From DATLZB01 sp035574175 (lineage in GTDB: Bacteria > Pseudomonadota > Alphaproteobacteria > Rhizobiales > Hyphomicrobiaceae): 24,582 bases of DNA. The notes under the pieces were generated by a model. The model worked only from the letters and a program-made list of their open reading frames with translations, was not told the DNA's origin and did no database searches. Shown here one piece after another: positions 17,876-24,582 of this stretch; the first letter of the stretch is position 1; each line of letters starts with the position of its first letter. The DNA is taken from positions 1-24,582 of the forward strand of contig DATLZB010000199.1 of the NCBI GenBank assembly GCA_035574175.1, given 5' to 3'. A program made the position numbers and the translations under genes.

Positions 17876-18529
17876 ATGCGGCAATCGAACGGTCTCCTTC
17901 AGGTCTTCGGCGAGATGGTTTCGATCGTGGTGCTGGCGTTGACCGGCCGCTTCATCGGATTTGCGCAGACGGCGCTCGAATCGGGCGTGCCGCTGACCAT
18001 CGAACGCGCGGTTGCCCACGTCATCGACATCATCTCGGTGTTCACCAATGTCGGCAATGCCGGCGTGCTGCTGTCGGTGCTGGTCGGCGCCTCGCTCATC
18101 CGCATCGCCATTGCTCATGTCAACCGCTCGGTCCTGCACAGCCTCAGGGCCAGGGCCGGCATCGGCGAGGAACACTTGAGCTGGGGGCAACGCGCGATAC
18201 GGCTCCCTTATGCGGTGCTCTACCGGATGCTCAACGGTGTTGCCACACTGGTCGGCGCCATCGCACTTGCGATCGCCTTCCGCCTGTTCGATCCGGAACG
18301 CCCGTTCGGCTTCGCCGAGCTCGGCGCCTACATCCAGTCCGTTGCCGGCGGCCTCAGCTACGGCGGCCTCGGCGGGCTCTTCGTGCTGTTCGCGCTCTAC
18401 GGGCTGGCGCTCGCCTTCATCGGCTACATCGCAAGCCCGGCCGTGCTTTCTCTCGAAGAGATGGCGAGCGGGTGCCGCCCGGCTCCCAAAGTCCGGCCGG
18501 TGCGACGGCCCGAAACCGTGCAAGGCTGA
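17876..18529 (+). CDS. Multi-pass membrane protein, unknown function
   Basis: 217 residues. The ATG at 17876 has GGAGG seven bases upstream; the longer frame to 17777 lacks this. Hydrophobic segments lie near 10-30, 46-80, 118-136 and 160-187, separated by an amphipathic basic loop (about 82-117) with VNRSVLHSLRARAG and a Gly/Tyr-rich stretch (GGLSYGGLGGLF, 158-169) before the last helix. The cytosolic-looking tail is Pro/Arg-rich. I do not recognise a family. It stands alone on its strand between the divergent GlsB-like gene and the cyclase gene 80 bp downstream, which could be co-transcribed. Confidence 0.75.
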   Translation: MRQSNGLLQVFGEMVSIVVLALTGRFIGFAQTALESGVPLTIERAVAHVIDIISVFTNVGNAGVLLSVLVGASLIRIAIAHVNRSVLHSLRARAGIGEEHLSWGQRAIRLPYAVLYRMLNGVATLVGAIALAIAFRLFDPERPFGFAELGAYIQSVAGGLSYGGLGGLFVLFALYGLALAFIGYIASPAVLSLEEMASGCRPAPKVRPVRRPETVQG

Positions 18530-18567
18530 CGGGTGGCGAAAAGAGCAGGCGCCGCGGACGCCCGGTC

Positions 18568-18576
18568 TGCTAGAAT
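18568..18576 (+). promoter_or_regulatory. Candidate extended -10 promoter for the cyclase gene
   Basis: TGCTAGAAT contains an extended -10 (TGn) and a good -10 box (TAGAAT, 18571-18576), 33 bp before the cyclase start. No clear -35 is visible at the usual distance, so this is only suggestive. Confidence 0.3.
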
Positions 18577-18609
18577 GACGGCGGGGACGGTGACCGGGAG
18601 TCGTCATCC

Positions 18610-19647
18610 ATGAAACGCAAGATCGCCGCCATCCTGGCCGCCGACATCGCCGGCTACAGCAAGCTCGTCGCCGAGGACGAGGAGGAGACGCTGCGCCGGC
18701 TTGCCGCCTACCGCGCCGTGTTCGACGACTTCATCGCCAAATCGGGCGGGCGCATCTTCAACACCGCCGGCGATGCCGTGCTGGCCGAGTTTTCGAGCGC
18801 GGTGGAGGCGGTGCGCTGCGCCATCGACGTGCAGGAGAGCCTGCGTACCCGCAACCTTGCCTACCCGCCGAGCCGGCAGATGAACTTCCGCATCGGCATC
18901 ACCATCGGCGACGTGGTCGAGCGCGACGGCGACCTTTTGGGCGACGGCGTCAACATCGCGGCGCGGCTGGAGGGTCTCGCCGAGCCCGGCGGTATCTGCG
19001 TATCGCGCTCGGTCTACGAACAGGTGAGCAACAAGCTCTCCGTGCAGTTCGCCGACATCGGCGAGCAGGAGGTCAAGAACATCCCAACTCCGGTGCACGC
19101 CTTCATGGTGGCGATGAAGAAAGGCGAAGCGGCGGCTGCGGCCGGCGCGGTCAAGGGCGCCGCGGGCAAGAGCCGCATCAGTCCCCTCCACTTCATCGCA
19201 GGCGGAGCAGCTCTGGTCGCTCTGACGGCTCTTGCCGTCGTGCTGTGGCGGCAGGCGCCCGAGACGGCCGCCTCGGTGCAATCGCCCACAAGCGCCGCCT
19301 CGCCCTTCGACGGAACCTGGCGCGTGACCACGATCTGCGAGGAGACGGCAGCCGGGGCCAAGGGCTTCACGCTTAAGTTCCTCAGCCAGGTCAAGGACGG
19401 GATCCTGCACGGGCAGAACGGGGTCGACGGCATGCCGGGCTCGCTTACCCTGGGCGGCAAGATTCAATCCGACGGCACGGCCTGGCTCACTGCGCACGGC
19501 TTGACCGGCCAGGCGGCGTACACACCCGGCGGGCTGCCGCCCGGTACCAAGTACCGCTACAACGTCACGGCCCGGTTCGAGGGCACGAAAGGGACCGGCA
19601 AGCGCGAGCAGGGCCGTGAGTGCACGTTCGAGTTCGCCAAGGAGTGA
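18610..19647 (+). CDS. Membrane-anchored class III nucleotidyl cyclase-like protein with exported C-terminal domain
   Basis: 345 residues. Residues 1-170 are a class III cyclase catalytic domain placed at the N-terminus: metal ligands D12 (AADIAGYS) and D55 (AGDAVLAEF), and transition-state residues N115 and R119 (GVNIAARLE). The purine-selecting pair is unusual: D108 is present, but the position normally held by Lys before T-x-G-D is N51 (IFNTAGD). A linker leads to a transmembrane helix (about 194-213), then a Ser/Ala-rich spacer and a roughly 110-residue exported domain from FDGTWRV to the end, beta-rich with two cysteines. Such fusions occur in rhizobial relatives by memory. Whether it makes cAMP, makes cGMP or is inactive cannot be told. 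GGGAG lies nine bases before the ATG. Confidence 0.88.
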   Translation: MKRKIAAILAADIAGYSKLVAEDEEETLRRLAAYRAVFDDFIAKSGGRIFNTAGDAVLAEFSSAVEAVRCAIDVQESLRTRNLAYPPSRQMNFRIGITIGDVVERDGDLLGDGVNIAARLEGLAEPGGICVSRSVYEQVSNKLSVQFADIGEQEVKNIPTPVHAFMVAMKKGEAAAAAGAVKGAAGKSRISPLHFIAGGAALVALTALAVVLWRQAPETAASVQSPTSAASPFDGTWRVTTICEETAAGAKGFTLKFLSQVKDGILHGQNGVDGMPGSLTLGGKIQSDGTAWLTAHGLTGQAAYTPGGLPPGTKYRYNVTARFEGTKGTGKREQGRECTFEFAKE

Positions 19648-19674
19648 ACCGGCTCAGCGGGCGAGTTGGCGAGC

Positions 19675-20541
19675 ATGGAAGCGCGCATGCCGAGGAAACG
19701 CCCGCCCGCCCCCGCCGACGCCGATCAGCGCCGCAGAGCGCCCCTTGTCATTGCCTATGATGTGGGCGCCCTGCCGCCCCTTAATTGGTCGTTGTACGCG
19801 CGGGCGCGGGAGAGGCTTGAGAAAATCGACGAACTCATCGTGCCGCCGCGCGAGGCGCGCGCCTTCCGCGTGCCGAAGGGCCATTTCTTCCGCATCGTGA
19901 GCATCGACGGCCCGCAGGTCGGCGACCTGAATCTATGGAACGCGCATGACCTCTCCGAGCGCTTCTTCAGCGGCAAGACGCGGGCGCTGCACGCCACCCA
20001 CGTGACGGCCGGCGACCGGTTGTGGAGCACGCTCCCCCACCTGCGCCCGATGGCCACCATCACCCACGACACGCTCGGCTGGTACGGGTTCGACGCGGAC
20101 GGTGCCGGCGTGCACGACGTGATCGGCACGCGCTGCGACCCCTACACCAACCGCCTGCTCAAGGGCACCGACTACCATCACTGCTGCCATTCGAATCTGA
20201 CCCGCGCGCTCGCCGCCGCCACGGGCCTCTCGCTCGAGGCCGCCGAGCCCCACGTGCACGACGTGCTCAACGTGTTCATGTGCACGGGCTTCACCCGCGA
20301 CACGCACCAGTACTTCATGAAGGCGAGCCCGGTGCGCCCCGGCGACTTCCTCGAGCTGTTCGCCGAGATCGACCTGCTTTGCGCGCTTTCAGCCTGTCCG
20401 GGCGGCGACTGCGGGGCGACGCATTCGAGCGATGCCGCGGCCTGCTATCCGCTGCAGGTGGCGATCCTGCGCCCCGAGCCCGGCGCGCTCGCCGGCTGGC
20501 AGGAGCCGGTCCGCAGCGCCTACCGGCACCTCGAGGCCTGA
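19675..20541 (+). CDS. DUF1989, urea carboxylase-associated family protein
   Basis: 288 residues from the ATG at 19675; a TTG at 19666 and an ATG at 19687 are alternatives. The DUF1989 domain covers about 50-245: QVGDLNLWNAHDLSERF (81-97), TITHDTLGWYGFD (128-140), the YHHCCHSNL block (167-175) and ALSACPGGDC (237-246). Relatives are encoded with urea carboxylase and allophanate hydrolase and act in urea or guanidine breakdown, but the activity of this branch is not established. Eight cysteines and several histidines in the conserved blocks suggest metal binding, which is inference. No urea carboxylase gene is in this window. It lies 27 bp after the cyclase gene and ends 35 bp from a convergent protease gene. 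Confidence 0.85.
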   Translation: MEARMPRKRPPAPADADQRRRAPLVIAYDVGALPPLNWSLYARARERLEKIDELIVPPREARAFRVPKGHFFRIVSIDGPQVGDLNLWNAHDLSERFFSGKTRALHATHVTAGDRLWSTLPHLRPMATITHDTLGWYGFDADGAGVHDVIGTRCDPYTNRLLKGTDYHHCCHSNLTRALAAATGLSLEAAEPHVHDVLNVFMCTGFTRDTHQYFMKASPVRPGDFLELFAEIDLLCALSACPGGDCGATHSSDAAACYPLQVAILRPEPGALAGWQEPVRSAYRHLEA

Positions 20542-20576
20542 CTGTGGCGTCGGCTGCCAACTTAACGGCGGACCGC

Positions 20577-21404
20577 TCACACGCGCCGTTGGCGCGGGAG
20601 GTCGATGGGCAGGAACTCGACGCCCGACTGCTGCACCGGCTGCGGATAGAGCTTCATCAGCTCCATCACCTCCGCCGGCATGCCGACCTTGACCGGGAGC
20701 CCCAGCGCGGCGGCATCGGTGGCGGTCAGCGCATAGTCGTGCGTCCAGCGGCCCCCGGCGAGCTTCTCCGCGAGCGCCTCGGCGGCCGATTGCTCCATGC
20801 GCGGGGTGAGCAGCTCGACGGCGCCGCGCTTGACCTGGGCCAGCGCCTTCTCGCTGACGTCGGCCAGCACCAGCGTCAGGTCGAACACCTCGGCGATCGG
20901 CTTGGAATCGCGCGCCTTGACGATGCTCGCCGCCGGCAGTCCGGCGATCTGCGGGTCGATGGGTCCCAGCACGGAAAATTCGCCGAGCACGATCTTATCG
21001 GCCGCAAGCGCGATCAGCGTGCCGCCTGACATGGCATAGACCGGCACGTAGACCGTCACCTTGGCCGGGTGGGCCTCCACCGCCCGGGCGATCTGCATGG
21101 CGGCCAGCACCAGCCCGCCGGGGGTGTGCAGGATGAGGTCGATGGGCACCTCGGGCGGCGTCTCCTTGATAGCGGCGATGATGGTCTGCGCATCCTCCAA
21201 ATCGATGTGGCGCGAGACCGAGAAGCCCAACAGACTGCGCTTCTCCTGGCGGTGGATCATGGTGATGACGCGGGTGCCGTGCGCTTTCTCGATGGCGCGG
21301 ATGGCCTGCACGCGTTGCAGCGCGTACCAGCGCCCCATCAGCAGCGGCTGCAGGGCGACCAGGATAAAAACGATCCAGAGCAGGGATGAGAGATCGAGGG
21401 GCAT
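20577..21404 (-). CDS. Membrane-anchored ClpP-fold serine protease, SDH family
   Basis: 275 residues from the ATG at 21404; the frame open to 21452 lacks the membrane start, and GAAGG lies nine bases upstream of the chosen ATG. A transmembrane helix (about 6-24) is followed by a crotonase/ClpP-like fold: oxyanion-hole block LILHTPGGLV (90-99), nucleophile Ser126 in YAMSGGTLIALAAD, then VLGPIDPQIAG. These match the SDH (serine dehydrogenase proteinase, PF01972) group, related to SppA and NfeD-type membrane proteases. The substrate is unknown; the anchor suggests cleavage of membrane or membrane-proximal peptides. It lies 63 bp downstream of fdhD on the same strand and may share its transcript. 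Confidence 0.88.
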   Translation of the reverse strand: MPLDLSSLLWIVFILVALQPLLMGRWYALQRVQAIRAIEKAHGTRVITMIHRQEKRSLLGFSVSRHIDLEDAQTIIAAIKETPPEVPIDLILHTPGGLVLAAMQIARAVEAHPAKVTVYVPVYAMSGGTLIALAADKIVLGEFSVLGPIDPQIAGLPAASIVKARDSKPIAEVFDLTLVLADVSEKALAQVKRGAVELLTPRMEQSAAEALAEKLAGGRWTHDYALTATDAAALGLPVKVGMPAEVMELMKLYPQPVQQSGVEFLPIDLPRQRRV

Positions 21405-21467
21405 GGGCGGGCCTTCGCTATTGCCAGTCTGCGGCCGCCCACGGACGACCACAAGTCCGACTATCCT

Positions 21468-22349
21468 CTACTCCCCCGCTTCCGCGAGGCTGCCCTTGCG
21501 CGCGTAGCGCTTGTCCTCCTCGGCGGCCGCCGAAATATCCGCGTCGAACACGATGCGCTCCTCGCCGGCGAGCGCCACGAAGCGCTTGCCGCGCGCGCGC
21601 CCGATGAGCGTGAGATTCGCCTTCTTCGCAAGATCGACGCCCCAGGCGGTGAAGCCCGAGCGCGAGATGAGGATCGGGATGCGCATCTTGACGGTCTTGA
21701 TTACCATCTCGGAGGTGAGCCGGCCGGTGGTGTAGAAGATCTTGTCCTCCGGCGAGATGCCATTGAGGAACATGTAGCCCGCGATCTTGTCGACGGCGTT
21801 GTGGCGGCCGACGTCCTCCATGTAGATGAGCGGCCTGTCCTGCTCACACAGCACGCAGCCGTGGATGGCGCCGGCTTTCAGATAGAGGCTCGGCGCAGTG
21901 TTGATCTTTTTGGTGAGCGCGTAGAGCCAGGAGGTCTTGAGCTTGGCGGACCGCGACAGCTCGATCCTGTCGAACTCCTCCATCAGGTCGCCGAACACCG
22001 TGCCCTGGGCGCAGCCCGAGGTCTGGACCTTCTTTTTCAGCTTCTCCTCGTAGTCGGTCTGCCGCTTGGTGCGGACCACAACGGTATCGATGTCCTCGGC
22101 GTAGTCGATGGCGGTGATCTCGTCGTCCGCTTTCAGCATGTTCTGGTTGAGCAGATAGCCGACGGCGAGCAGGTCGGGGTGATCGCCGATCGTCATCATG
22201 GTGACGATCTCGCGCGCGTTGAGGAACAGCGTCAGCGGCCGCTCGGTGACGACCGAGGTCGCAACCGCCTTGCCCTCGTGGTCGATGCCCGGCACCGTTA
22301 CCGACAGGCGCGGATCGTCGGGGTCGGGCCGCACCGCGAACTCCTTCAT
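21468..22349 (-). CDS. fdhD: FdhD, formate dehydrogenase accessory sulfurtransferase (variant cysteines)
   Basis: 293 residues from the ATG at 22349 with GAGG/AAGGAG just upstream. FdhD passes sulfur from a cysteine desulfurase to the molybdenum or tungsten bis-MGD cofactor of formate dehydrogenase. The fold is supported by TERPLTLFLNAREIVTMM (35-52), EDVGRHNAVDKIAG (178-191), the FYTTGRLTSEMV block (205-216) and ISRSGFTAWGVDLA near the end. The active-site loop is odd: in E. coli it holds C121-x-x-C124, here it is SGCAQGT with C113 only. A separate CVLC pair (C165, C168) lies just before EDVGRHN, where other members have non-cysteine residues. No formate dehydrogenase gene is in the window. 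Confidence 0.92.
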   Translation of the reverse strand: MKEFAVRPDPDDPRLSVTVPGIDHEGKAVATSVVTERPLTLFLNAREIVTMMTIGDHPDLLAVGYLLNQNMLKADDEITAIDYAEDIDTVVVRTKRQTDYEEKLKKKVQTSGCAQGTVFGDLMEEFDRIELSRSAKLKTSWLYALTKKINTAPSLYLKAGAIHGCVLCEQDRPLIYMEDVGRHNAVDKIAGYMFLNGISPEDKIFYTTGRLTSEMVIKTVKMRIPILISRSGFTAWGVDLAKKANLTLIGRARGKRFVALAGEERIVFDADISAAAEEDKRYARKGSLAEAGE

Positions 22350-22646
22350 TCTGCCTCGTGCTCCTTGCCGGCGAGGGCGAAGCCTTATGCGCGCCCTTGG
22401 CGTTGGTGTAGGGGGGCGCGAGGCTCTGTGCAAGCGGCCCTGAGGCGGGTTGTCATATTCCCGACCGCAGGCGGAAGGTAGTGGTTCGGCCCACTGCACA
22501 CACCCCCGAACGGCCGGCTTGCTTCGGCCGTCGAGCCCTGATCAGCCGGCAAGGTGCATTCGGGCTTGGATGCCCCGCAACCCGGGTTAGCGCCCGGGGC
22601 AAGCAAGGCCGAGAAGGACAAGGGGGCGGAGAAAGCGGAGCGGCAT
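22350..22646. other. 297-bp divergent region with two hairpins
   Basis: The gap between fdhD and the YihY/BrkB gene. It contains a 7-bp perfect inverted repeat (22510-22516 with 22525-22531) and a 6-bp pair GCCCCG/CGGGGC (22572-22577 with 22595-22600) around the palindrome AACCCGGGTT. Both could fold in the leader of the plus-strand gene. No clear promoter pair and no convincing small gene were seen. Confidence 0.35.
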
Positions 22647-23510
22647 ATGAAACAGCGCGTCAGTGTTTTCCAGGCCATCTACCGGCTTTATGAGCACAGC
22701 GGGTTTACGATGGCGGGTGCGGTGGCGTACTCGTCGATCCTGTCGCTGTTTCCGTTCTGCATATTCCTCGGTGCCCTCGCCGGGGTACTCGGCGGCGGCG
22801 GCCGCGAGCTCGCCGACAGGGCGGTGGAGCAGCTCTTCGATATCCTTCCCAAGCCGGTGGCGGAGGTGCTCGCGCCGCAGGTCGACATCATCATGGGCTC
22901 GAGCCGCATCGACCTCTTGACGCTGTCGGCCGGCATCGCACTGTTCTTCGCCACCAGCGCCATCGAGACAATGCGCGCCGCTTTGAACGGCGCCTATCGC
23001 GCCACCGAGACGCGGCCCTATCTCGTGTGCCTGCTGATCTCCATGGCCTTCGTGTTCGTCAGTGCCCTGTCGATGCTGGTGCTGACCTGGGGGCTGGTGG
23101 TAGGCCCCGCCATCGCGGCACGGCTCGAGCCCGATTGGCTTGCCAAGCTCGACCTCGCCTGGCTCGCCTGGATCAAGTCGGTCCTGTTCTCGAGCTGGTT
23201 TGCGACCTGGGCGCGCTATGTGGCCGCTGCGATCGTCATCGCCCTCCAGCTCTTTGCCATGCACGTGTGGCTGGCGGCGGGGCGGCGGCGGTTTGCGGAC
23301 GTGTGGCCGGGGGTGATGCTCAGCGTGGTGCTGTGGCTGCTGCTCGCCGGCCTCTATTCCTATTACCTCGACTTCAGCGACTACACCCGCTTTTACGCCG
23401 GCCTGTCGCAGCTCATGGTGGCGCTGATCTTCTTCCAGGTGACGGCGGTGATCATCATCCTCGGTGCGGAGGTCAACCGCGGCATCATCGAGCTGACCAA
23501 GAACGGATAG
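22647..23510 (+). CDS. YihY/BrkB family inner-membrane protein
   Basis: 287 residues from the ATG at 22647, with GGAG six bases upstream; the frame extends back to 22554 but that part is charged and unlike the family. Six membrane helices are expected (about 21-48, 92-110, 126-155, 186-208, 222-242, 253-275). Family features are the TMAGAVAYSSILSLFPF start, FATSAIETMRAALNGAYRATETRP (about 101-124), YSYYLDFSDYTRFYAGLS (237-254) and the end ILGAEVNRGIIE. Once named ribonuclease BN and BrkB, the family is now regarded as membrane proteins of uncertain, possibly transport, function. It is alone on its strand and convergent with the TlpA-like gene. Confidence 0.92.
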   Translation: MKQRVSVFQAIYRLYEHSGFTMAGAVAYSSILSLFPFCIFLGALAGVLGGGGRELADRAVEQLFDILPKPVAEVLAPQVDIIMGSSRIDLLTLSAGIALFFATSAIETMRAALNGAYRATETRPYLVCLLISMAFVFVSALSMLVLTWGLVVGPAIAARLEPDWLAKLDLAWLAWIKSVLFSSWFATWARYVAAAIVIALQLFAMHVWLAAGRRRFADVWPGVMLSVVLWLLLAGLYSYYLDFSDYTRFYAGLSQLMVALIFFQVTAVIIILGAEVNRGIIELTKNG

Positions 23511-23541
23511 GAGCCCGCCAACGCCGCGCGCCACTCACCTG

Positions 23542-24183
23542 TCAGTTGCCGACGACAGACCGGATGAGCCGCTTGGCCTCCGCCGTATCCCACTCTGCCG
23601 GGCCGGTTAGCCGGCCGACCTCGCGGCCCGCGCGGTCGATGAGGATCGTGGTCGGCAGACCGATGGCCTTGAGCTGGGTGGCAGCGCGTGCGGTGGGATC
23701 GACGTAGAGCGCCAAGGACTTGACCCCGGTCTCCTCGAGGAACTTGCGCGCTCCCTCTGCCCCGGCGCGGTCGACGGCGAGCGCCACCACCTCGAACCGG
23801 TCCGAGCCGAGCTCGGCCTGCAGCCGGTCGAGCGCCGGCATCTCCTTGCGGCAAGGAGCGCACCAAGTGGCCCACAGGTTGAGAAGAACCACCCGCCCCT
23901 GCCAGTCCTTCAGCGTCAGCTCGCGCCCGTCGCCGTCCTTGAAGGCAGTGTCGGGCAACGCCTCCGGCGCGCTCTTGAACACGAACGCCGCCATGGCCCC
24001 GGTGTTGAGCCGGTCGCGGCCGGCCGGCGGCTGGTCGGTTGCAACCCCAGCAGGCGTTGACCCATTCCGCCGCGCAACGTTGTCACCGGACCCCAGCGTG
24101 ACGTATACCGCAGCGAATCCGGCCGCCGCCGACAGCAGCGCGACACCAATATAGATCGCCAGCTCTTGGACTCTGCTGCTCAC
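23542..24183 (-). CDS. tlpA: TlpA-like membrane-anchored thiol-disulfide reductase
   Basis: 213 residues, starting at a GTG at 24183 with AGAGGG seven bases upstream. A single N-terminal transmembrane helix (about 8-30) anchors a periplasmic thioredoxin domain. The redox site is W107-C-A-P-C111 within ATWCAPCRKEMPALDRL, and the cis-proline is P177 in IGLPTTIL. TlpA of Bradyrhizobium reduces copper chaperones and CuA sites during cytochrome oxidase assembly; related proteins (CycY/CcmG) serve cytochrome c maturation. The arrangement divergent from argH supports TlpA over CcmG, but no copper gene is near, so the exact role is inferred. Only 58 bp separate the two start codons. Confidence 0.88.
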   Translation of the reverse strand: MSSRVQELAIYIGVALLSAAAGFAAVYVTLGSGDNVARRNGSTPAGVATDQPPAGRDRLNTGAMAAFVFKSAPEALPDTAFKDGDGRELTLKDWQGRVVLLNLWATWCAPCRKEMPALDRLQAELGSDRFEVVALAVDRAGAEGARKFLEETGVKSLALYVDPTARAATQLKAIGLPTTILIDRAGREVGRLTGPAEWDTAEAKRLIRSVVGN

Positions 24184-24241
24184 GTCGGAGCCCTCTTCGA
24201 AGCCCCGTCGGCCGGGCCGAGGCGTTGGGAGCTTTCAGCCG

Positions 24242-24582
24242 ATGACCGACGACAGCACCAACAAGATGTGGGGTGGCCGTTTCGCCGCTTCACCGGCCGA
24301 CATCATGCAGCAGATAAACGCCTCGGTCGATTTCGACAAGCGCTTGGCGCTCCACGACATTCGCGGCTCTAAGGCGCACGCCGCCATGCTTGCGGCACAG
24401 GGCATCATCTCTCGGGAGGACGCCAAGCGCATCGTTTCGGGCCTCGATCAGCTTGTCGCCGAGATCGAGGCCGGCGCCATGCCATGGTCGCGCGCGCTGG
24501 AGGACGTGCACATGAACATTGAAAGCCGGCTCGCCGACCTCATCGGCCCGGCGGCCGGGCGCCTCCACACGGCGCGCTCGCG
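24242..24582 (+). CDS. argH: Argininosuccinate lyase, 5' part (cut by window end)
   Basis: The first 113 codons are present and the gene continues past 24582. The reading begins MTDDSTNKMWGGRF, with the KMWGGRF block typical of ArgH, then SVDFDKRLALHDIRGSKAHAAML (about 28-50) and EDVHMNIESRLADLIGPAAGRLHTARS (about 87-113), the first conserved superfamily block. The enzyme splits argininosuccinate into arginine and fumarate, the last step of arginine synthesis; its product fumarate is also the substrate of FumC, though the genes are far apart. GGGAG lies ten bases upstream of the ATG. It is divergent from tlpA. Confidence 0.93.
   Translation, partial: MTDDSTNKMWGGRFAASPADIMQQINASVDFDKRLALHDIRGSKAHAAMLAAQGIISREDAKRIVSGLDQLVAEIEAGAMPWSRALEDVHMNIESRLADLIGPAAGRLHTARS

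Noticed and set aside
20022..21029. 335-residue plus-strand frame spanning the DUF1989 gene and the protease gene
   Set aside because: It crosses two genes with clear motifs in other frames and is Arg/His/Pro-rich.

Overview
The window looks like a chromosomal segment of a high-GC alphaproteobacterium, most likely of the order Hyphomicrobiales (Rhizobiales). This rests on strong GC bias with G/C at third codon positions, and on families typical of that group: DUF4169, a ribbon-helix-helix protein with the RHH_4 signature, DUF1127, a TlpA-type thioredoxin divergent from argH, and a class III cyclase with an exported tail. No rRNA, tRNA, insertion sequence, phage gene, integrase or CRISPR array was seen. 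Codon use appears even throughout, so this reads as core genome rather than an island.

Layout. 1-1786 (minus strand): a small secreted four-cysteine protein lies downstream of a CaiB/BaiF CoA-transferase. 1925-3601 (plus): fumC is followed by a 73-residue membrane protein. 3623-5398 (minus): an SLC13-type permease carries two cytosolic TrkA-C domains. 5607-6084 (plus): DUF4169 overlaps an RHH protein. 6068-9706 (minus): a 1212-residue AsmA-family envelope protein. 9939-12320 (plus): a complete UvrD/PcrA helicase ends in a strong hairpin and is followed by about 440 bp without a convincing gene. 12787-15206 (plus): a TMEM143-like (DUF3754) membrane protein, then prmA, whose 3' end overlaps a convergent DUF1127 gene (15115-15360). 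15529-17352 (plus): a eukaryote-like aminopeptidase P. 17439-17726 (minus) and 17876-18529 (plus): a GlsB/YeaQ membrane protein diverges from an unrecognised membrane protein. 18610-20541 (plus): a membrane-anchored cyclase-fold protein, then a DUF1989 protein. 20577-22349 (minus): a membrane ClpP-like (SDH family) protease and fdhD. 22647-23510 (plus): a YihY/BrkB membrane protein. 23542-24183 (minus): a TlpA-like thiol reductase diverges from argH, which runs off the window end at 24582.

The genes do not form one pathway. Central metabolism (fumC, argH, CoA-transferase), translation modification (prmA), DNA repair (uvrD), redox and maturation functions (tlpA, fdhD) and several envelope proteins sit in short transcription units of one or two genes. 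Convergent pairs are packed tightly, and two of them overlap in coding sequence: RHH/AsmA by 17 bp and prmA/DUF1127 by 92 bp.

I saw no clear new multi-gene system. The best leads are an FdhD whose active-site CxxC has lost its second cysteine while a new CxxC appears next to the EDVGRHN motif; a class III cyclase with Asn in place of the adenine-selecting Lys, fused to an exported domain; the TMEM143-like protein just upstream of prmA; and the antisense-derived tail of PrmA.
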